Part shown: in pieces, positions 36,225 through 47,284 of the stretch | Numbering within the stretch: the stretch's first letter is position 1 | Layout of the letters: each line of letters begins with the position of its first letter | Source of the DNA: Desulfobacterales bacterium | GTDB lineage: Bacteria; Desulfobacterota; Desulfobacteria; Desulfobacterales; SpSt-501 | Direction of reading: 5' to 3' | DNA length: 64,000 bases | Assembly (NCBI GenBank): GCA_030834695.1 | Contig: JAUQXK010000089.1 | Coordinates: forward strand, 124,001-188,000 | The notes under the pieces: model-generated | Seen by the model: only the letters and a program-made list of their open reading frames with translations | Databases searched by the model: none | Told to the model about the DNA's origin: nothing | Translations under genes and position numbers: made by a program

Positions 36225-36515
36225 ACGCCGGCATGACCGTGCAAGACAGTACGATTCATAACGGGTGAATCCTGCCGCCAGTAAAACTCATGGCTCTTCT
36301 GTCAGGTTTTGTCCTATAGCGCGCTTAGACTTCCTCCGATTCCCACCCTTTCCTTTTTTTGAAAGAATATACAATACGATGCGGGCTTGCTGCCGTACGC
36401 TGGTTCGTTGAACGGATGGTTGCGGCGCGCTGAGGCCTAAAACCCGCCCCGCCGATGAGTGATAGGGCCGCATTGAACCTAATTTTTTACCGGAGTAATA
36501 GCTCTGGAGGCCTTT

Positions 36516-39500
36516 GTGGGCGAATCGATAAGTCTTCCTAATTCCACCTGCGGCAACACCCCGCCCAAAGATGTTTCTGTTCAAAAATTTGTGCGCTCGA
36601 CGGCCATTATCGCCACCATCCTGGCTGCGGTAGCTGCTCTATATTGGATCAGCCGCCAGAATTATCTGCTTTTCCATGGCATTGTGGAACTCTTCTCCAT
36701 CGCCGTGGCCTGGGGTGTGTTCATGCTGGTCTGGAACTCCCGCCATTTCCTGTACAACCAGGCTCTCGTGGCGCTTGGGATCGCGTTTTTCTTCCTCGGT
36801 GTTTTGGACTTGTTGCATACGCTGGCCTATAAGGGAATGGGAGTGCTGGGAGACCCGCTGGATGCCAACCTGGCGACACAGCTTTGGATTGCGGAGCGAT
36901 ACCTGCAATCGCTGGCTTTTCTGGCGTTCCCGCTGCTTTTCGGCAGATGTCCGCGGCCGGTCTGGGTATTTGCGGCCCTGGCGCTTTTCACGGCCCTGAT
37001 CGTCTTGACCATTTTCAGTTGGCGGGTCTTCCCTGCCTGTTTTGTGGAGGGCCGGGGTCTCACGACATTCAAGGTAGCGAGCGAATATGTCAACATCGCC
37101 TTCCTGGCCGGCTCCATCATTTTACTGCACCTGCGCCGCCAGGCACTGGATGCCAATGTCTACCGATTGCTGAAGCTGGCGGTGGGCTTCACCATTGCCG
37201 CTGGATTGAGCTTTACCCTCTATCGAGATGTTTACGGCTTGCTTAACCTTGCCGGGCATCTTTTCATGAGTGCATCGTTCGTGATGGTCTATATTGGCCT
37301 GATCCGCATCGGCCTGACCAAACCCTATGCGCTTCTTTTCCGAGAATTGGCACAGAAGGAGCGTCTTCTCCGTGCCCGCCTGCGTTTGAGCGACTTTGCA
37401 CCCACGAAAACGGTGCCTGAATTACTGCAAAAAATCCTGGACGAATCCGAGCAGCTCACTGAAAGCCAGATCGGGTTTATCCATTTTGTCGAGGAAGATC
37501 AGGAAACCCTTGCGCTGCAGATGTGGTCCAGCAACACGTTGCAGAACATGTGTACAGCCGAGGGGGCCGGGAAGCACTATCCGATCTCTCAAGCCGGGGT
37601 GTGGGTGGATTGCCTCCGGCAACGAAAGCCGGTGATCCATAATGACTACGCCGCGTTGCCGCACCGCAAGGGAACACCACCCGGGCATGCACCCGTGATC
37701 CGGGAATTGATCGTTCCGATTTTTCAGAATGAAAGAGTCATAGCCATCCTGGGCGTAGGCAACAAGGCAACCGACTATTCGCAGTCAGATATTGAAGTCG
37801 TCACAGAGCTGGGCAGTATGGCCTGGGATCTGGTCGTTCGCAAGCATGCCGAGAGCGAACTCCGCCGAAGCCAGGAACACTATCGAATGGTGGCCGATTT
37901 CACCTACGATTGGGAATATTGGACGGATTCCGAGGGAAAATTCCTTTACATTTCTCCATCCTGTGAGCGAGTGTCCGGCTATCCGCCGGCCTTCTTCCTG
38001 GAAGGCCCGAGGGCGCTCCTGAATATCGTTCATCCGGAAGACCGGGACGGGCTTGCATCTCATCTCGGCGAAATCACTGCTGTCGCCGATACCTGTGAGC
38101 TGGAATTCCGCCTTATCCGAAAAGACGGAGAAATTCGCTGGATCAACCATACGTGCTGGGGGGTTTTCACCCGAGAGGGCGCCTTTGCGGGCCGACGGGG
38201 AAGTCATCGCGACATCACAGAGAACAAGCGGGCGCAGGATAAGTTGCGGGCGAGCCTGGAGACCCACCGCCTCGCAATGGATGCCGCGACGGAAGGGTTA
38301 TGGGATTGGAATATCAAAACCGGTGAAGTCTACTACAGCTCCGGTTGGGGAAAGATCCTGGGTTTAGAAGCCGTTCCGCCGAATTACCCGGAGTGGGAAA
38401 CGAGAGTCCACCCGGATGATCGAGCGGCGACATTGGAAAGCCTCCAGGAGCACCTCTCCGGCCGCTCGGAGTACTGGAGCATGGAGCATCGAATCCGCGT
38501 CCGGGATGGATCCTGGAAGTGGGTTCTCGGTCGAGGACGTGTCGTCGAAAGAGATGCGGAGGGACATGCCTGTCGAATGGTCGGTACGATGACCGATATC
38601 ATGGATCGCAAGAAGGCGGAGCAGGCCATGGCGGCGCGCAACCAGGGCCTCGAGGCCCTGCACCGACTGTCGGAGGCGGCAATGAGCGACTTGCCGCTGA
38701 AAGCTGCGCTGCAAAAGGTCGCGGAGGATATCGCCAGGTCGATGGATTACCCGATCGTCGCGGTGGAGTTCTACGACGTGGCACGACAGGAGATGGAGTT
38801 TGCGGCAACCGTCGGGATTCCGATGGTCCCTATGGGGTCACCGCTGCGGGTTCCGATAGACCAGACCATTTCGGGTCTGGTAGCCCGCTGCGGGCAACCC
38901 CTGGTGGAGCTGCAGGCGCTGATGCGGGCGGAGTATGTGAATACAACGCTTCGGGCGCTGGGCGTGCAGACATTCATGTGCTTTCCGATGTCAGCCAAGG
39001 GCCGGGTTATCGGCACCCTATCGCTGGCAACCCCTGCGGCCATCACGCCGGATGAGCATGCTGTGTCGCAGCTTGGCAGTTTCGCGAATTTCATTGCCAC
39101 GATTGTAGAGCGCAAGCGTGCCGAAGAGGCGTTGAAGGAAAGCGAGGAAAAAAACCGCAGGTTGATCGAAACGCTGGCCGATGGCATTCTCGTTCGCGAG
39201 GATGATCTCATCGTTTATGCGAATACCGCTGCACTCAGACTCTTCCGGGCAGACCGTGAAGAAGATTTGGTGGGGAGGAGCTATTTGAGCCTGGTTCATC
39301 CAGACGATCAGGCGGCAACCATCGAGCGGGTGAGAAAGATCATTCAGGAAAACCGGGCTGCACCTCCCCGCGAGCATCGGGTTCTCGCTTTGGATGGAAC
39401 GATCTTGGAAGTAGAGTCGATAGGGTTTCCGATTAGTTATCAAGGAGTACTGCAAGTCATCGGCGTTTTCCGCGACATTACCGAGCGCAAAAAGGCCGCT

Positions 39501-40706
39501 CAAGAAAAAGAGAAGCTTGAGTTGCAGCTAAGGCAAGCCCAAAAGATGGAAGCCATCGGCACGCTGGCCGGCGGAATCGCCCATGACTTCAACAACATCC
39601 TCAGCGTCATCATCGGCAACTCCGAAATGTTGACATTAAAGCATGAACTGTCCCCCGCCCTAAAAGAAAACGTCGTCCCGATTCTGGCGGCGTCCAACCG
39701 GGCGAAGAAACTGGTCAGCCAGATTCTGACCTTCAGCCGTCAGGGCGAACAGCAGAAGCTACTCATCAGTTTAAGGCCCGTGATTAAAGAAACGATCGAG
39801 TTTCTGCGATCCTCGCTGCCGGCCACCATTCAGCTGGAACAGTACCTAAAAGCGGATGCCGGCAGCATCATGGCCGATCCGACGCAGATGCAGCAGATCC
39901 TGATGAACCTGTGTACCAATGCAGCTCACGCCATGAAAGACGGCGGAGGGGTGCTCAAGATCGAGCTCGACAACACCTCGGTCGGGGCAACGGACGGTCG
40001 CTTAACCGCCGAACTCGATCCCGGCGATTACGTGAAACTGAGCGTATCGGATACGGGCCACGGGATGGAGGCCTGGGTCCAGGAGCGGATTTTCGACCCC
40101 TATTTTACGACAAAGGGGCCGGGTAAGGGTACGGGCCTGGGGCTTTCGGTGGTGCATGGGATCGTCAAATCGCACGGAGGTGCGACCAAGGTATACAGCG
40201 AGCCAGGCAAGGGTACGGCCTTTCATGTGTACCTTCCCCGGGCCGATGGGATTGAGAAGACCGAGGTGCATGCGGTTCAACCCCTGCCGAGGGGGACTGA
40301 ACGCGTATTGTTTGTCGACGACGAGGTGGCGCTGGCGGATTTGGGCAAACGCATGCTTGCCTTCCTGGGTTATCAGGTGGACGTCCGGACAAGTCCCATT
40401 GAAGCCCTTGAACTGTTTCGCGCCGCCCCCGAACGGTTCGAAGCTGTCGTGACCGACATGACCATGCCCCAGATGACCGGTTTGAATCTCTTGCGTGAAA
40501 TCCTAGCCCTCCGGCCGGACTTGCCCACCATACTCTGTACCGGCTATAGCGACCAGGTAAATGAAGTGAAAACCCTTTCTGCCGGAATCCGGTCTTTCCT
40601 GATAAAGCCCCTCGTCATCGCCGATCTATCCAGTGAGCTAAGAAGAGTGATCGATGAGAATAAATTAACCAAAGACCACTTTCGACCTCTGCGCCGCGAT
40701 TCCTGA
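36516..40706 (+). CDS. MASE3 hybrid sensor kinase with GAF, PAS and receiver domains
   Basis: A 1396-residue membrane kinase. Residues ~25-265 carry seven or so helices with the MASE3 signature [16 protein letters not shown]. Then come GAF (~300-445), two PAS (~455-700), GAF (~715-865), PAS (~870-990), HisKA with H1023 in GGIAHDFNN, HATPase ([20 protein letters not shown]) and a C-terminal receiver with D1314 in [12 protein letters not shown]. The GTG start follows GGAGG by five bases. The attached receiver suggests a phosphorelay, but no separate output regulator lies beside it. Signal unknown. Confidence 0.92.
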   Translation: MGESISLPNSTCGNTPPKDVSVQKFVRSTAIIATILAAVAALYWISRQNYLLFHGIVELFSIAVAWGVFMLVWNSRHFLYNQALVALGIAFFFLGVLDLLHTLAYKGMGVLGDPLDANLATQLWIAERYLQSLAFLAFPLLFGRCPRPVWVFAALALFTALIVLTIFSWRVFPACFVEGRGLTTFKVASEYVNIAFLAGSIILLHLRRQALDANVYRLLKLAVGFTIAAGLSFTLYRDVYGLLNLAGHLFMSASFVMVYIGLIRIGLTKPYALLFRELAQKERLLRARLRLSDFAPTKTVPELLQKILDESEQLTESQIGFIHFVEEDQETLALQMWSSNTLQNMCTAEGAGKHYPISQAGVWVDCLRQRKPVIHNDYAALPHRKGTPPGHAPVIRELIVPIFQNERVIAILGVGNKATDYSQSDIEVVTELGSMAWDLVVRKHAESELRRSQEHYRMVADFTYDWEYWTDSEGKFLYISPSCERVSGYPPAFFLEGPRALLNIVHPEDRDGLASHLGEITAVADTCELEFRLIRKDGEIRWINHTCWGVFTREGAFAGRRGSHRDITENKRAQDKLRASLETHRLAMDAATEGLWDWNIKTGEVYYSSGWGKILGLEAVPPNYPEWETRVHPDDRAATLESLQEHLSGRSEYWSMEHRIRVRDGSWKWVLGRGRVVERDAEGHACRMVGTMTDIMDRKKAEQAMAARNQGLEALHRLSEAAMSDLPLKAALQKVAEDIARSMDYPIVAVEFYDVARQEMEFAATVGIPMVPMGSPLRVPIDQTISGLVARCGQPLVELQALMRAEYVNTTLRALGVQTFMCFPMSAKGRVIGTLSLATPAAITPDEHAVSQLGSFANFIATIVERKRAEEALKESEEKNRRLIETLADGILVREDDLIVYANTAALRLFRADREEDLVGRSYLSLVHPDDQAATIERVRKIIQENRAAPPREHRVLALDGTILEVESIGFPISYQGVLQVIGVFRDITERKKAAQEKEKLELQLRQAQKMEAIGTLAGGIAHDFNNILSVIIGNSEMLTLKHELSPALKENVVPILAASNRAKKLVSQILTFSRQGEQQKLLISLRPVIKETIEFLRSSLPATIQLEQYLKADAGSIMADPTQMQQILMNLCTNAAHAMKDGGGVLKIELDNTSVGATDGRLTAELDPGDYVKLSVSDTGHGMEAWVQERIFDPYFTTKGPGKGTGLGLSVVHGIVKSHGGATKVYSEPGKGTAFHVYLPRADGIEKTEVHAVQPLPRGTERVLFVDDEVALADLGKRMLAFLGYQVDVRTSPIEALELFRAAPERFEAVVTDMTMPQMTGLNLLREILALRPDLPTILCTGYSDQVNEVKTLSAGIRSFLIKPLVIADLSSELRRVIDENKLTKDHFRPLRRDS

Positions 40707-40805
40707 CCCCGGCGTCGTGGCATCTTTCTGGCCGGATTGAACTTGCCACGAAAGGACGTGACAGAGTATGAATCGGCCACTCCGATGACCTCCGAAGGGC
40801 TGCCA

Positions 40806-42140
40806 ATGAAGATCGCCAAAACCGTTGCAGTGGTTCGTTACGAGACGCCGCAAGTATCCGTCCACCGCGCCGTGGGCCTTTGCCACGGGCTGGATCATCT
40901 GCCGGCCCGAGCGAAAGTGTTCATCAAACCCAACATCGTCTTTTGGACTCGTGCCGTTCCTTTCCCCAAGTGGGGGGTCATCACCACCACGCGCGTCGTC
41001 GAGGACATGATCATCCTGCTGAAGGAGAGCGGCATCGACGATATCACCATCGGCGAAGGCACGGTAACCATGTCCCCCGGAGACACGCATACCCCGGCGC
41101 ACGCTTTTGAAAGCCTGGGCTATGGTCAATTGAAGCATCGATACGGAGTAGCGTGCGTCAATGTCTTTGAGCGCCCCTTTGTGCCGGTGGACCTTGGCAA
41201 CGGGTTCAAGCTAAATTTCAATGCGGATGCCGCTGAGAGCGACTTCATCGTCAACCTGCCGGTGATGAAATGTCACAACCAGACCATCGTCAGCCTCGGC
41301 ATCAAGAATCTCAAAGGCCTGATCGACATCCCGTCTCGCAAACGTTGTCACAGCATGCAGCCCGGTCGGGATTTGCATGCCTGGGTTTCGCGCCTGGCCG
41401 ATCGCATGCCGCCCATGCTCACCCTGATCGACGGCATCTATACCAATGAGCGCGGACCCGGGTTCGACGGAAAAATGCGGCGTTCGAATATCCTGGTCGC
41501 CTCGGCCGACAGCCTCTCGGCGGATCTGGTCGGGGCGAAACTGCTTGGGCATGACCCCGCCCATGTACCCCATCTGGCTTATGCGGTTGCCCGCCGCGGC
41601 CGGCCAATCGATCTTTCCGATATCGACATCCTTGGTGAAAAAGTCGAGAGCTTGGCGTGCTACCATGAATACGATTTCCATTATTCGACCACTGCGGAAG
41701 GCTGTCTGCCGGTGCCTTTGGCCAAGGAAGGACTGAAGGGGATATTCTATCGCAAATATGACCTGTCCATGTGCACTTACTGCTCCGGGATAAACGGGAT
41801 CATGCTTTCCAGCATCCGCCAGGCATGGAAAGGAACGCCTTGGGATGGTGTGGAGGTATTAACCGGTAAAACCATGCAGCCGACCCCCGGAATGCGCAAG
41901 ACCATCCTTGTGGGCAAGTGCATGTACCGGGCTCACAAAGACCATCCGGCTATTCGTGAGATGATCGCGGTGAAAGGCTGTCCTCCCGAGCCGAAGGATC
42001 TTCTGAGCGCCTTGCGTAAAGCCGGAATTGAAGCCGATCCGGGATGGTTTGAAAAAATGGATCAGTTGCCGGGTCTTTTCATGGCCCGCTTCGCCGACCG
42101 GCCGGAGTTCGAGGAAGCTCACTTCCGCGCGGGGGAATGA
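40806..42140 (+). CDS. DUF362 domain protein
   Basis: A 444-residue cytoplasmic protein. The DUF362 core is recognisable from KVFIKPNIVF, TTTRVVEDMIILLKESGI, NLPVMKCHNQTIVSLGIKN and LIDGIYTNERGPGFDG. DUF362 proteins are common in anaerobes, often with ferredoxin domains. Here no CxxCxxC cluster exists, only isolated cysteines (MCTYCSG, KGCPP). Function unknown. The start at 40806 follows AAGGG; longer frames from 40737 or 40785 are possible. It follows the hybrid kinase by 100 bases. Confidence 0.82.
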   Translation: MKIAKTVAVVRYETPQVSVHRAVGLCHGLDHLPARAKVFIKPNIVFWTRAVPFPKWGVITTTRVVEDMIILLKESGIDDITIGEGTVTMSPGDTHTPAHAFESLGYGQLKHRYGVACVNVFERPFVPVDLGNGFKLNFNADAAESDFIVNLPVMKCHNQTIVSLGIKNLKGLIDIPSRKRCHSMQPGRDLHAWVSRLADRMPPMLTLIDGIYTNERGPGFDGKMRRSNILVASADSLSADLVGAKLLGHDPAHVPHLAYAVARRGRPIDLSDIDILGEKVESLACYHEYDFHYSTTAEGCLPVPLAKEGLKGIFYRKYDLSMCTYCSGINGIMLSSIRQAWKGTPWDGVEVLTGKTMQPTPGMRKTILVGKCMYRAHKDHPAIREMIAVKGCPPEPKDLLSALRKAGIEADPGWFEKMDQLPGLFMARFADRPEFEEAHFRAGE

Positions 42141-42279
42141 ATTCAATGGGTTCCGGATTCCGCCGGAATGATAGAAAATAGCTTTTTCAGTCTTTTTGCG
42201 AATTCATCATTCTTGCTTTTATCCAGTATCGAGATCCCCGCATCCAGCATCCCTCTTTTCCTCTCCCGCATCGTTTCTT

Positions 42280-42963
42280 TTATACCCGAATCGCCCTCAG
42301 GCGCTGCAGGATCGGCGCGATTTGGTGGCGATGTTCCGGCGGCACCATCATCACGCTCATCGGACGGTTGGCGATCAGCCCGTTTCCGCTGCAGTGCAGG
42401 TTCCCGACGGCGTAAGCCGCACGCTTTTCATCATCTGCCAGCACGTCCAGCGCATCCAGCAGATTCCCGCTGCATCCGTCGGCATCCACATGCTCGACCG
42501 TCTGGAGAAACAGCGTGTTCACCGCCACGAGCGCTTCGTCCATATCGGCATATCCGCTCTCCGAACAGGGCGTCCGGGAGATCAAGCATCGGCAGTTAAA
42601 TGGCCGCAAGGCATAAATCGAACACAACTCCTCTGCCAGCAATGGGCATGTTGAACGGCTCGATTCCTCGGGTTCCTCCGGGAGATCTCCGTCGGCGGCG
42701 CACAACTCGGCCAGGGCATTGGTGGTGGTGGCCGGCCGGAACCGCTGGAGAACAGCGGACTCGCGGATGCGTTTAAAAAGCTTCTGGCGCTCGCCGGACG
42801 GCAGGGTTTCGCAGATCTTATAGGCTTCCAGCGTGGTCAGGGTGACGTGGGTGGTGCAGCATTCGTGGCAATGCATCTTGCAAGCGATGGATTGAGTGCG
42901 CACGAAATCATCATAAACAGCATAAATCCGGTCGAGAGCCTTGAGTTTGCGTTCGATTTCCAT
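42280..42963 (-). CDS. YkgJ-family cysteine cluster protein
   Basis: A 227-residue protein with an N-terminal CKMHCHECC and a later C...C.......CRCLIS cluster (CPLLAEELCSIYALRPFNCR), the pattern of the YkgJ/UPF0153 zinc- or iron-chelating family. No enzyme activity is known for the family. It is the third gene of a minus-strand group with glgP and the GT9 gene, 24 bases after the latter, which may only reflect transcription. Confidence 0.78.
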   Translation of the reverse strand: MEIERKLKALDRIYAVYDDFVRTQSIACKMHCHECCTTHVTLTTLEAYKICETLPSGERQKLFKRIRESAVLQRFRPATTTNALAELCAADGDLPEEPEESSRSTCPLLAEELCSIYALRPFNCRCLISRTPCSESGYADMDEALVAVNTLFLQTVEHVDADGCSGNLLDALDVLADDEKRAAYAVGNLHCSGNGLIANRPMSVMMVPPEHRHQIAPILQRLRAIRV

Positions 42964-42987
42964 GGAGTTCCCTCTGTTCTGAGGAGT

Positions 42988-44004
42988 TCAATTGGGTTCG
43001 CAGGGCATGGAGGCCCCGCCGTCCGAGGTAACAGAAGGCCTCGCCAAGATCAAGCGTTCCAAAGCTCCCAGGATGCCCTCCGGAACAGTTGTCGCTAAGC
43101 AATCCTCGGCGGCGCAGTTGGCGGCTTCATCCTCAAAACACGGCACGCACTCGAGCAGCGGCTGCACGATTTCGACCGCGCGCCCCAGCGGCCGCCAGCG
43201 AGCCGGGTCGGTCGGTCCGAAAATCACGACGCTCGGCAGACCGGTCCACGCCGCCAGGTGACTTACGCCGGAATCGTTGCCGATATAGGCTACGGCGGAG
43301 CGTAACAGGTTCGATAGATGGAGGCAGTCCGCCGGGCGATGGACGATCGCGCCATGCCGTTCAAGCTCGAAAAGGAGATCCTGCTCCGCCGGGCCGATCA
43401 CAAACTCGGGATTCAAGCGGCGGGCTTTGATTCGAGCGGCCAACTCGAGAAAGCCAGCCAGCGGCCAGCGTTTGCGCGGGCTGCCGGCGCCGGGGTGCAA
43501 TAGAATAGTCTTCGAATCAGGACGCCGGGTGACCCCAAGAGGCGGCCGTTCAATCGGCAACACCGCCCTCCGCATCGCTTCGACGGCAGCTTCCGGAATC
43601 CAGCCGTATTCCCGGATGCATCTCAGCGCATGCTCGGAAACATGCAACCGCCGTTCAGTCGGCGGTCGCGGAGGAACCTTTCCGATGCGGGCGTCACTGA
43701 TGTGCTGAAGCGAAGATGCGAGGATCTCGGACTTCGAGAAGACCAGGATGTGCGAGAATGAAGCGAGCGCCTGCCGGGCCTCGGCTGCCGGCGTTCCCGT
43801 GAAAAGCGAAGCAACCCAGGCGGCTTCGACCGGAAACCAGGCATCGACCAGCCGCTCGGCCGCAGCCAGCTTTCCGAGATGGCCCTGGCAGAGCATGGCC
43901 GTTGGTCGAAAATGATGGCGAAGTACCGCGATGATCGGAAAGATGCAGACGAGATCGCCCAGCGCTCCCTGATGCACGATCAGCAACGAATACGGCGATG
44001 TCAT
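42988..44004 (-). CDS. glycosyltransferase family 9 (heptosyltransferase-like)
   Basis: A 338-residue GT9 enzyme. The N-terminus has LLIVHQGALGDLVCIFPII, the typical GALGD donor-domain loop, and the C-terminal half has LHPGAGSPRKRWP and YIGNDSGVSHLAAWTGLPSV.IFGPTDP, the ADP-heptose/nucleotide-sugar site. Family members add heptose or related sugars to lipopolysaccharide core. It starts three bases after the glgP stop, so it is co-transcribed with glycogen phosphorylase; the pairing is unusual and could be accidental. Confidence 0.87.
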   Translation of the reverse strand: MTSPYSLLIVHQGALGDLVCIFPIIAVLRHHFRPTAMLCQGHLGKLAAAERLVDAWFPVEAAWVASLFTGTPAAEARQALASFSHILVFSKSEILASSLQHISDARIGKVPPRPPTERRLHVSEHALRCIREYGWIPEAAVEAMRRAVLPIERPPLGVTRRPDSKTILLHPGAGSPRKRWPLAGFLELAARIKARRLNPEFVIGPAEQDLLFELERHGAIVHRPADCLHLSNLLRSAVAYIGNDSGVSHLAAWTGLPSVVIFGPTDPARWRPLGRAVEIVQPLLECVPCFEDEAANCAAEDCLATTVPEGILGALERLILARPSVTSDGGASMPCEPN

Positions 44005-44007
44005 TCG

Positions 44008-46560
44008 CTAGTTGCGTACCCGGCACGCAGGGGTCGTTTCATCTATAGCGCCGGCAGCGCTCGGCTTTTTGGGTTCGATGTGATTGCGCTCGATGGGAAC
44101 CGGCTCGGCGTGCCAGATGTCCTGATTGTATTCAAGAATGGTGCGATCCGACGAAAACTTGGCGATTCGAGCCACGTTTAGGATCGATTTTTTGGTCCAT
44201 TCCTCCGTGTCGCAATAGAGAGCGTCGACCTGCATCTGGGCCTGGTGATAGGCATCGAAGTCAGCCAAGACCATGTAACGGTCTTCGTACAGGAGCAGAT
44301 CGACCAACGGTTGGAAAAGACCGGGGTTATCCGGGCTGAAGAACCCGTTCCGTATGAGATCGATGGCCTGCTTCAGCGCCGGGTTGCCATGATAATAATC
44401 CAGGGGACGGTAGCCGGAACGCAAGGAGACGACCTCATCGGCGGTGAGGCCGAAAATGAAAATGTTTTCGCGCCCGACTTCCTCCATGATTTCGATGTTG
44501 GCGCCGTCCAGGGTGCCGACGGTGAGGGCGCCGTTCAGGGCGAATTTCATGTTGCTGGTGCCCGAGGCCTCATAGCCGGCGGTGGAGATCTGCTCGGAGA
44601 CATCCGCGCCGGGGTAGATGATTTCTGCCAGACTGACCCGATAGTTCGGGAGGAAAACCACCTTCAAGCTCTGGTTGGTGGCCGTGTCCCGGTTGACCAT
44701 GTCGGACACGTGGCAAATCAGGCGGATGATCATCTTGGCGGTGTGGTAGGCGGGCGCCGCCTTGCCGCCGAAGAAAAAGGTGCGCGGATGGATGCGAAAA
44801 CCCGGCTCCTCTTTCAGCCGCAACCAGAGATAAACCGCGTGCAGGATGTTCAACATCTGGCGCTTGTATTCATGGATGCGTTTGACCTGGACGTCGAAAA
44901 TGGATTCGGGATCCAGCCGTTCACCGGTCAACTTAAAAACCGAATCGGCCAGCCGCTTCTTGTTCCCGCGCTTGATCTCGCGCCATTCTCGGCGGCATTC
45001 GGTGTCTTCCGTAAAAGCTTCGATTTTACGCAGTTGACATAGATCGCGCGCCCAGTCGGCACCGATGTACTGACTGATGAGATCGGCCAGACTCGGATTG
45101 GCTGCCAGCAGCCAGCGGCGCGGGGTGATGCCGTTGGTCTTGTTGTTAAAGCGGCCGGGGTACATCTCATCGAAGTCCTTGAGTTCCCGCTCGCACAACA
45201 GACGGCTGTGCAACTCGGCCACTCCGTTGACGGAGTGCGAGCCGACGATGGCCAGATGGGCCATGCGCACACGTTTTTCCGGTCCCTCCTCGATCAGCGA
45301 CATTCTCCCCTTGCGGTCACCGTCGTGCATGAAACGAATGGACACGTCCCGCAAAAACCGACGGTTGATTTCAAAAATGATCTCAAGATGCCGAGGCAGG
45401 AGGCGTTCAAACAAGGGAACCGGCCATTTTTCCATGGCTTCGGCCATCAGCGTGTGATTGGTGTAAGCGCAGGTGCGGGTGGTAAGGTCCCAAGCCTTTT
45501 CCCAGCTCATTCCGTAGCTGTCTAGAAAAAGCCGCATCAACTCGGCGACAGCCAGCGACGGATGTGTGTCGTTCATCTGGATGGCGACCTTATCGGGAAA
45601 GGCGTCAAAGGTTTCGTGGTTGACCAAGTAGCGCCGGATGATGTCTTTGATCGAACAGGACACAAAAAAATACTGCTGCTTCAACCGCAGTTCGCGTCCT
45701 TCATAAAACTCATCGCTAGGGTAAAGCACTTTGGAGATGTTTTCGGAAACATTTTTTTCCTCGACCGCCTTGAGATAGTCCCCGTGCTGGAAATAATTTA
45801 AATCGAACTCCTTGGAGGCCCGGGCCGACCAGAGCCGCAAGGTATTCACTGTATTGTTGCCGTAGCCGGCAATCGGAACGTCGTGTGGGATGCCCACCAC
45901 GTCACTGGTATCCACCCACTCGCTCTTCATCGTCCCATCCGGCAGCCGGGTCTGCTTAACCCGACCGTAGAAATGAACCGTAAAGATGACCTCCGGATGG
46001 GAAATCTCCCAGGGAGTGCCGTAGCGCAGCCAGTTCTCAGGCAGCTCCACCTGCTGGAGGTTGCGGATCTCCTGGTCGAAGATCCCGAACTCGTAACGGA
46101 TGCCGTAGCCCATGGCCGGGATCTCCAGCGTTGCCAGCGAATCCAGGAAGCAGGCGGCCAAGCGGCCCAAGCCCCCGTTGCCCAGGCCCATGTCCGGCTC
46201 TTCGCCGGACAGCTCCTCCACGTCGATGGAAAGCTCCTCCATGGCCCGGCGGGTTTCGTCGTACATGCCCAGGTTGATCAAATTACTGGTGAGAACACGG
46301 CCCATAAGATACTCGGCCGACAGGTAATAAACGCGTTTGACGTCCCCGGTGTAATACTTCTGCTGGGTCTTGATCCAGCGCTCAATGAGACGGTCGCGGG
46401 CGGCCAGGGCCAGGGAAAGGTACAGGTCACGGTTGGTTGCCGTGTATTGATCCTTGCTCAGAGAATACTGCAGGTGGCTGGCAAAGGAAAGTTGGATGCT
46501 TTGGGCATCCAGACCTTTGCGGAAGGTCCCCCACTGCTGAAAGAGCTTGCTTTTTTTCAT
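44008..46560 (-). CDS. glgP: glycogen phosphorylase
   Basis: A full-length 850-residue GT35 phosphorylase that releases glucose-1-phosphate from glycogen. Visible are MGRVLTSNLINLGMYD, GNGGLGRLAACFLDSLAT, MNDTHPSLAV, NNKTNGITPRRWLL, and the PLP-lysine region EASGTSNMKFALNGALTVGT. GGAG lies nine bases before the start. It complements the branching enzyme and synthase at 60-64 kb. A candidate promoter lies ~100 bases upstream. Confidence 0.95.
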   Translation of the reverse strand: MKKSKLFQQWGTFRKGLDAQSIQLSFASHLQYSLSKDQYTATNRDLYLSLALAARDRLIERWIKTQQKYYTGDVKRVYYLSAEYLMGRVLTSNLINLGMYDETRRAMEELSIDVEELSGEEPDMGLGNGGLGRLAACFLDSLATLEIPAMGYGIRYEFGIFDQEIRNLQQVELPENWLRYGTPWEISHPEVIFTVHFYGRVKQTRLPDGTMKSEWVDTSDVVGIPHDVPIAGYGNNTVNTLRLWSARASKEFDLNYFQHGDYLKAVEEKNVSENISKVLYPSDEFYEGRELRLKQQYFFVSCSIKDIIRRYLVNHETFDAFPDKVAIQMNDTHPSLAVAELMRLFLDSYGMSWEKAWDLTTRTCAYTNHTLMAEAMEKWPVPLFERLLPRHLEIIFEINRRFLRDVSIRFMHDGDRKGRMSLIEEGPEKRVRMAHLAIVGSHSVNGVAELHSRLLCERELKDFDEMYPGRFNNKTNGITPRRWLLAANPSLADLISQYIGADWARDLCQLRKIEAFTEDTECRREWREIKRGNKKRLADSVFKLTGERLDPESIFDVQVKRIHEYKRQMLNILHAVYLWLRLKEEPGFRIHPRTFFFGGKAAPAYHTAKMIIRLICHVSDMVNRDTATNQSLKVVFLPNYRVSLAEIIYPGADVSEQISTAGYEASGTSNMKFALNGALTVGTLDGANIEIMEEVGRENIFIFGLTADEVVSLRSGYRPLDYYHGNPALKQAIDLIRNGFFSPDNPGLFQPLVDLLLYEDRYMVLADFDAYHQAQMQVDALYCDTEEWTKKSILNVARIAKFSSDRTILEYNQDIWHAEPVPIERNHIEPKKPSAAGAIDETTPACRVRN

Positions 46561-46660
46561 GAAAATCTCCTTGCGGGGCGGAAGCAGCTAAAAACGGCTC
46601 CCGATCAGGATGATAACCCAGCTGAAACGAGGAAGGCAAAAAGTTCTTAATTTTATAAAA

Positions 46661-46689
46661 AGCTTACCATGGACCCAGCGCCTAGTCAA
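46661..46689 (-). promoter_or_regulatory. candidate sigma70 promoter for glgP
   Basis: On the minus strand TTGACT (46689-46684), a 17-base spacer and TAAGCT (46666-46661) lie about 100 bases before glgP. The -10 box is weak. Confidence 0.35.
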
Positions 46690-46770
46690 ACCAGGCCTTG
46701 ACCTGCAAATGAACTTTCTTTTATGGCTCGTCACGCCCGAAAGGAAAAAGTAAGCGGAAGGAACGTCTGT

Positions 46771-46938
46771 ATGTCACAGCCAAGAAATGCTTTTGAAGTC
46801 TTTCGACTGCTGGAAAAGCCCAACTGCGGAAACTGCGGTGAGAAGACCTGCCTCGCCTTTGCCGGGGCGGTGTTCAGAGGTCAGCTTCTTCGACGAAACA
46901 GCGAACGAGAACCTCGACATCAGCAGAAGTCGATTTAA
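46771..46938 (+). pseudogene. truncated Fe-S domain protein
   Basis: The ATG at 46771 with GGAAGG upstream opens MSQPRNAFEVFRLLEKPNCG followed by NCGEKTCLAFAGAVFRGQ. This is the start of the small four-cysteine 4Fe-4S domain (CxxCGxxxCxxFA) found in corrinoid and DUF3786-type proteins. The fourth cysteine expected shortly after is missing; the frame runs into unrelated basic sequence and stops at residue 55. A short alternative frame (SEVSFFDETANENLDIS, about 46877-46926) may be more of the old gene. It is best read as a decayed fragment. Confidence 0.6.
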
Positions 46939-46972
46939 GAATTCCCCCCGGAAGCGAAAGGAATGGACCGGC

Positions 46973-47284
46973 TCACGGATTTTTCAAAGCCGTCAGCGCT
47001 TTCTCCAGCCCTTCGGTTTGCCGATCGCTCTGTTCTGCCGCGCTGCGAATCCATCGGGCCGCCTCCGCCGCTCCGACCGCCTGGGCTTCCTCGGCCATGC
47101 TGCGATAGGTCGCGGTGTGGTCCCGGTTGTGTCGGATGGCATGCTGCAGACGGATGATCAACCGCTCACCGGGGGAGAGTGAGGACTCAGCCGCATGATC
47201 GTCCTCAGGATGGTGCGAGTGATCTGTTTCACCGTGATGATGGTGATGCCCATGATGACTGTGTCCCGAATTCTCCCGGCACAT
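46973..47284 (-). CDS. histidine-rich small protein, possible metal binding
   Basis: A 103-residue protein with the N-terminus MCRENSGHSHHGHHHHHGET and a run of further HSHH and DDHAAE residues, probably a nickel, cobalt or zinc-binding segment. Residues ~40-103 form a helical domain (RLIIRLQHAIRHNRDHTATY, EAARWIRSAAEQSD) like that of small proteins found beside metal or cobalamin uptake genes. The ATG at 47284 follows a perfect GGGAGGAG site six bases away; a longer frame from 47347 is the remnant of the neighbouring ABC ATPase. It appears intact. Confidence 0.75.
   Translation of the reverse strand: MCRENSGHSHHGHHHHHGETDHSHHPEDDHAAESSLSPGERLIIRLQHAIRHNRDHTATYRSMAEEAQAVGAAEAARWIRSAAEQSDRQTEGLEKALTALKNP

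Noticed and set aside
36225-36515. Gene or RNA in the spacer between the response regulator and the hybrid kinase
   Set aside because: No frame with a ribosome site other than the kinase GTG start and no convincing hairpin; it probably holds the kinase promoter.
42151-42168. TTCCGG/CCGGAA hairpin after the DUF362 gene as terminator
   Set aside because: Stem of only six pairs and no T-run directly after it.
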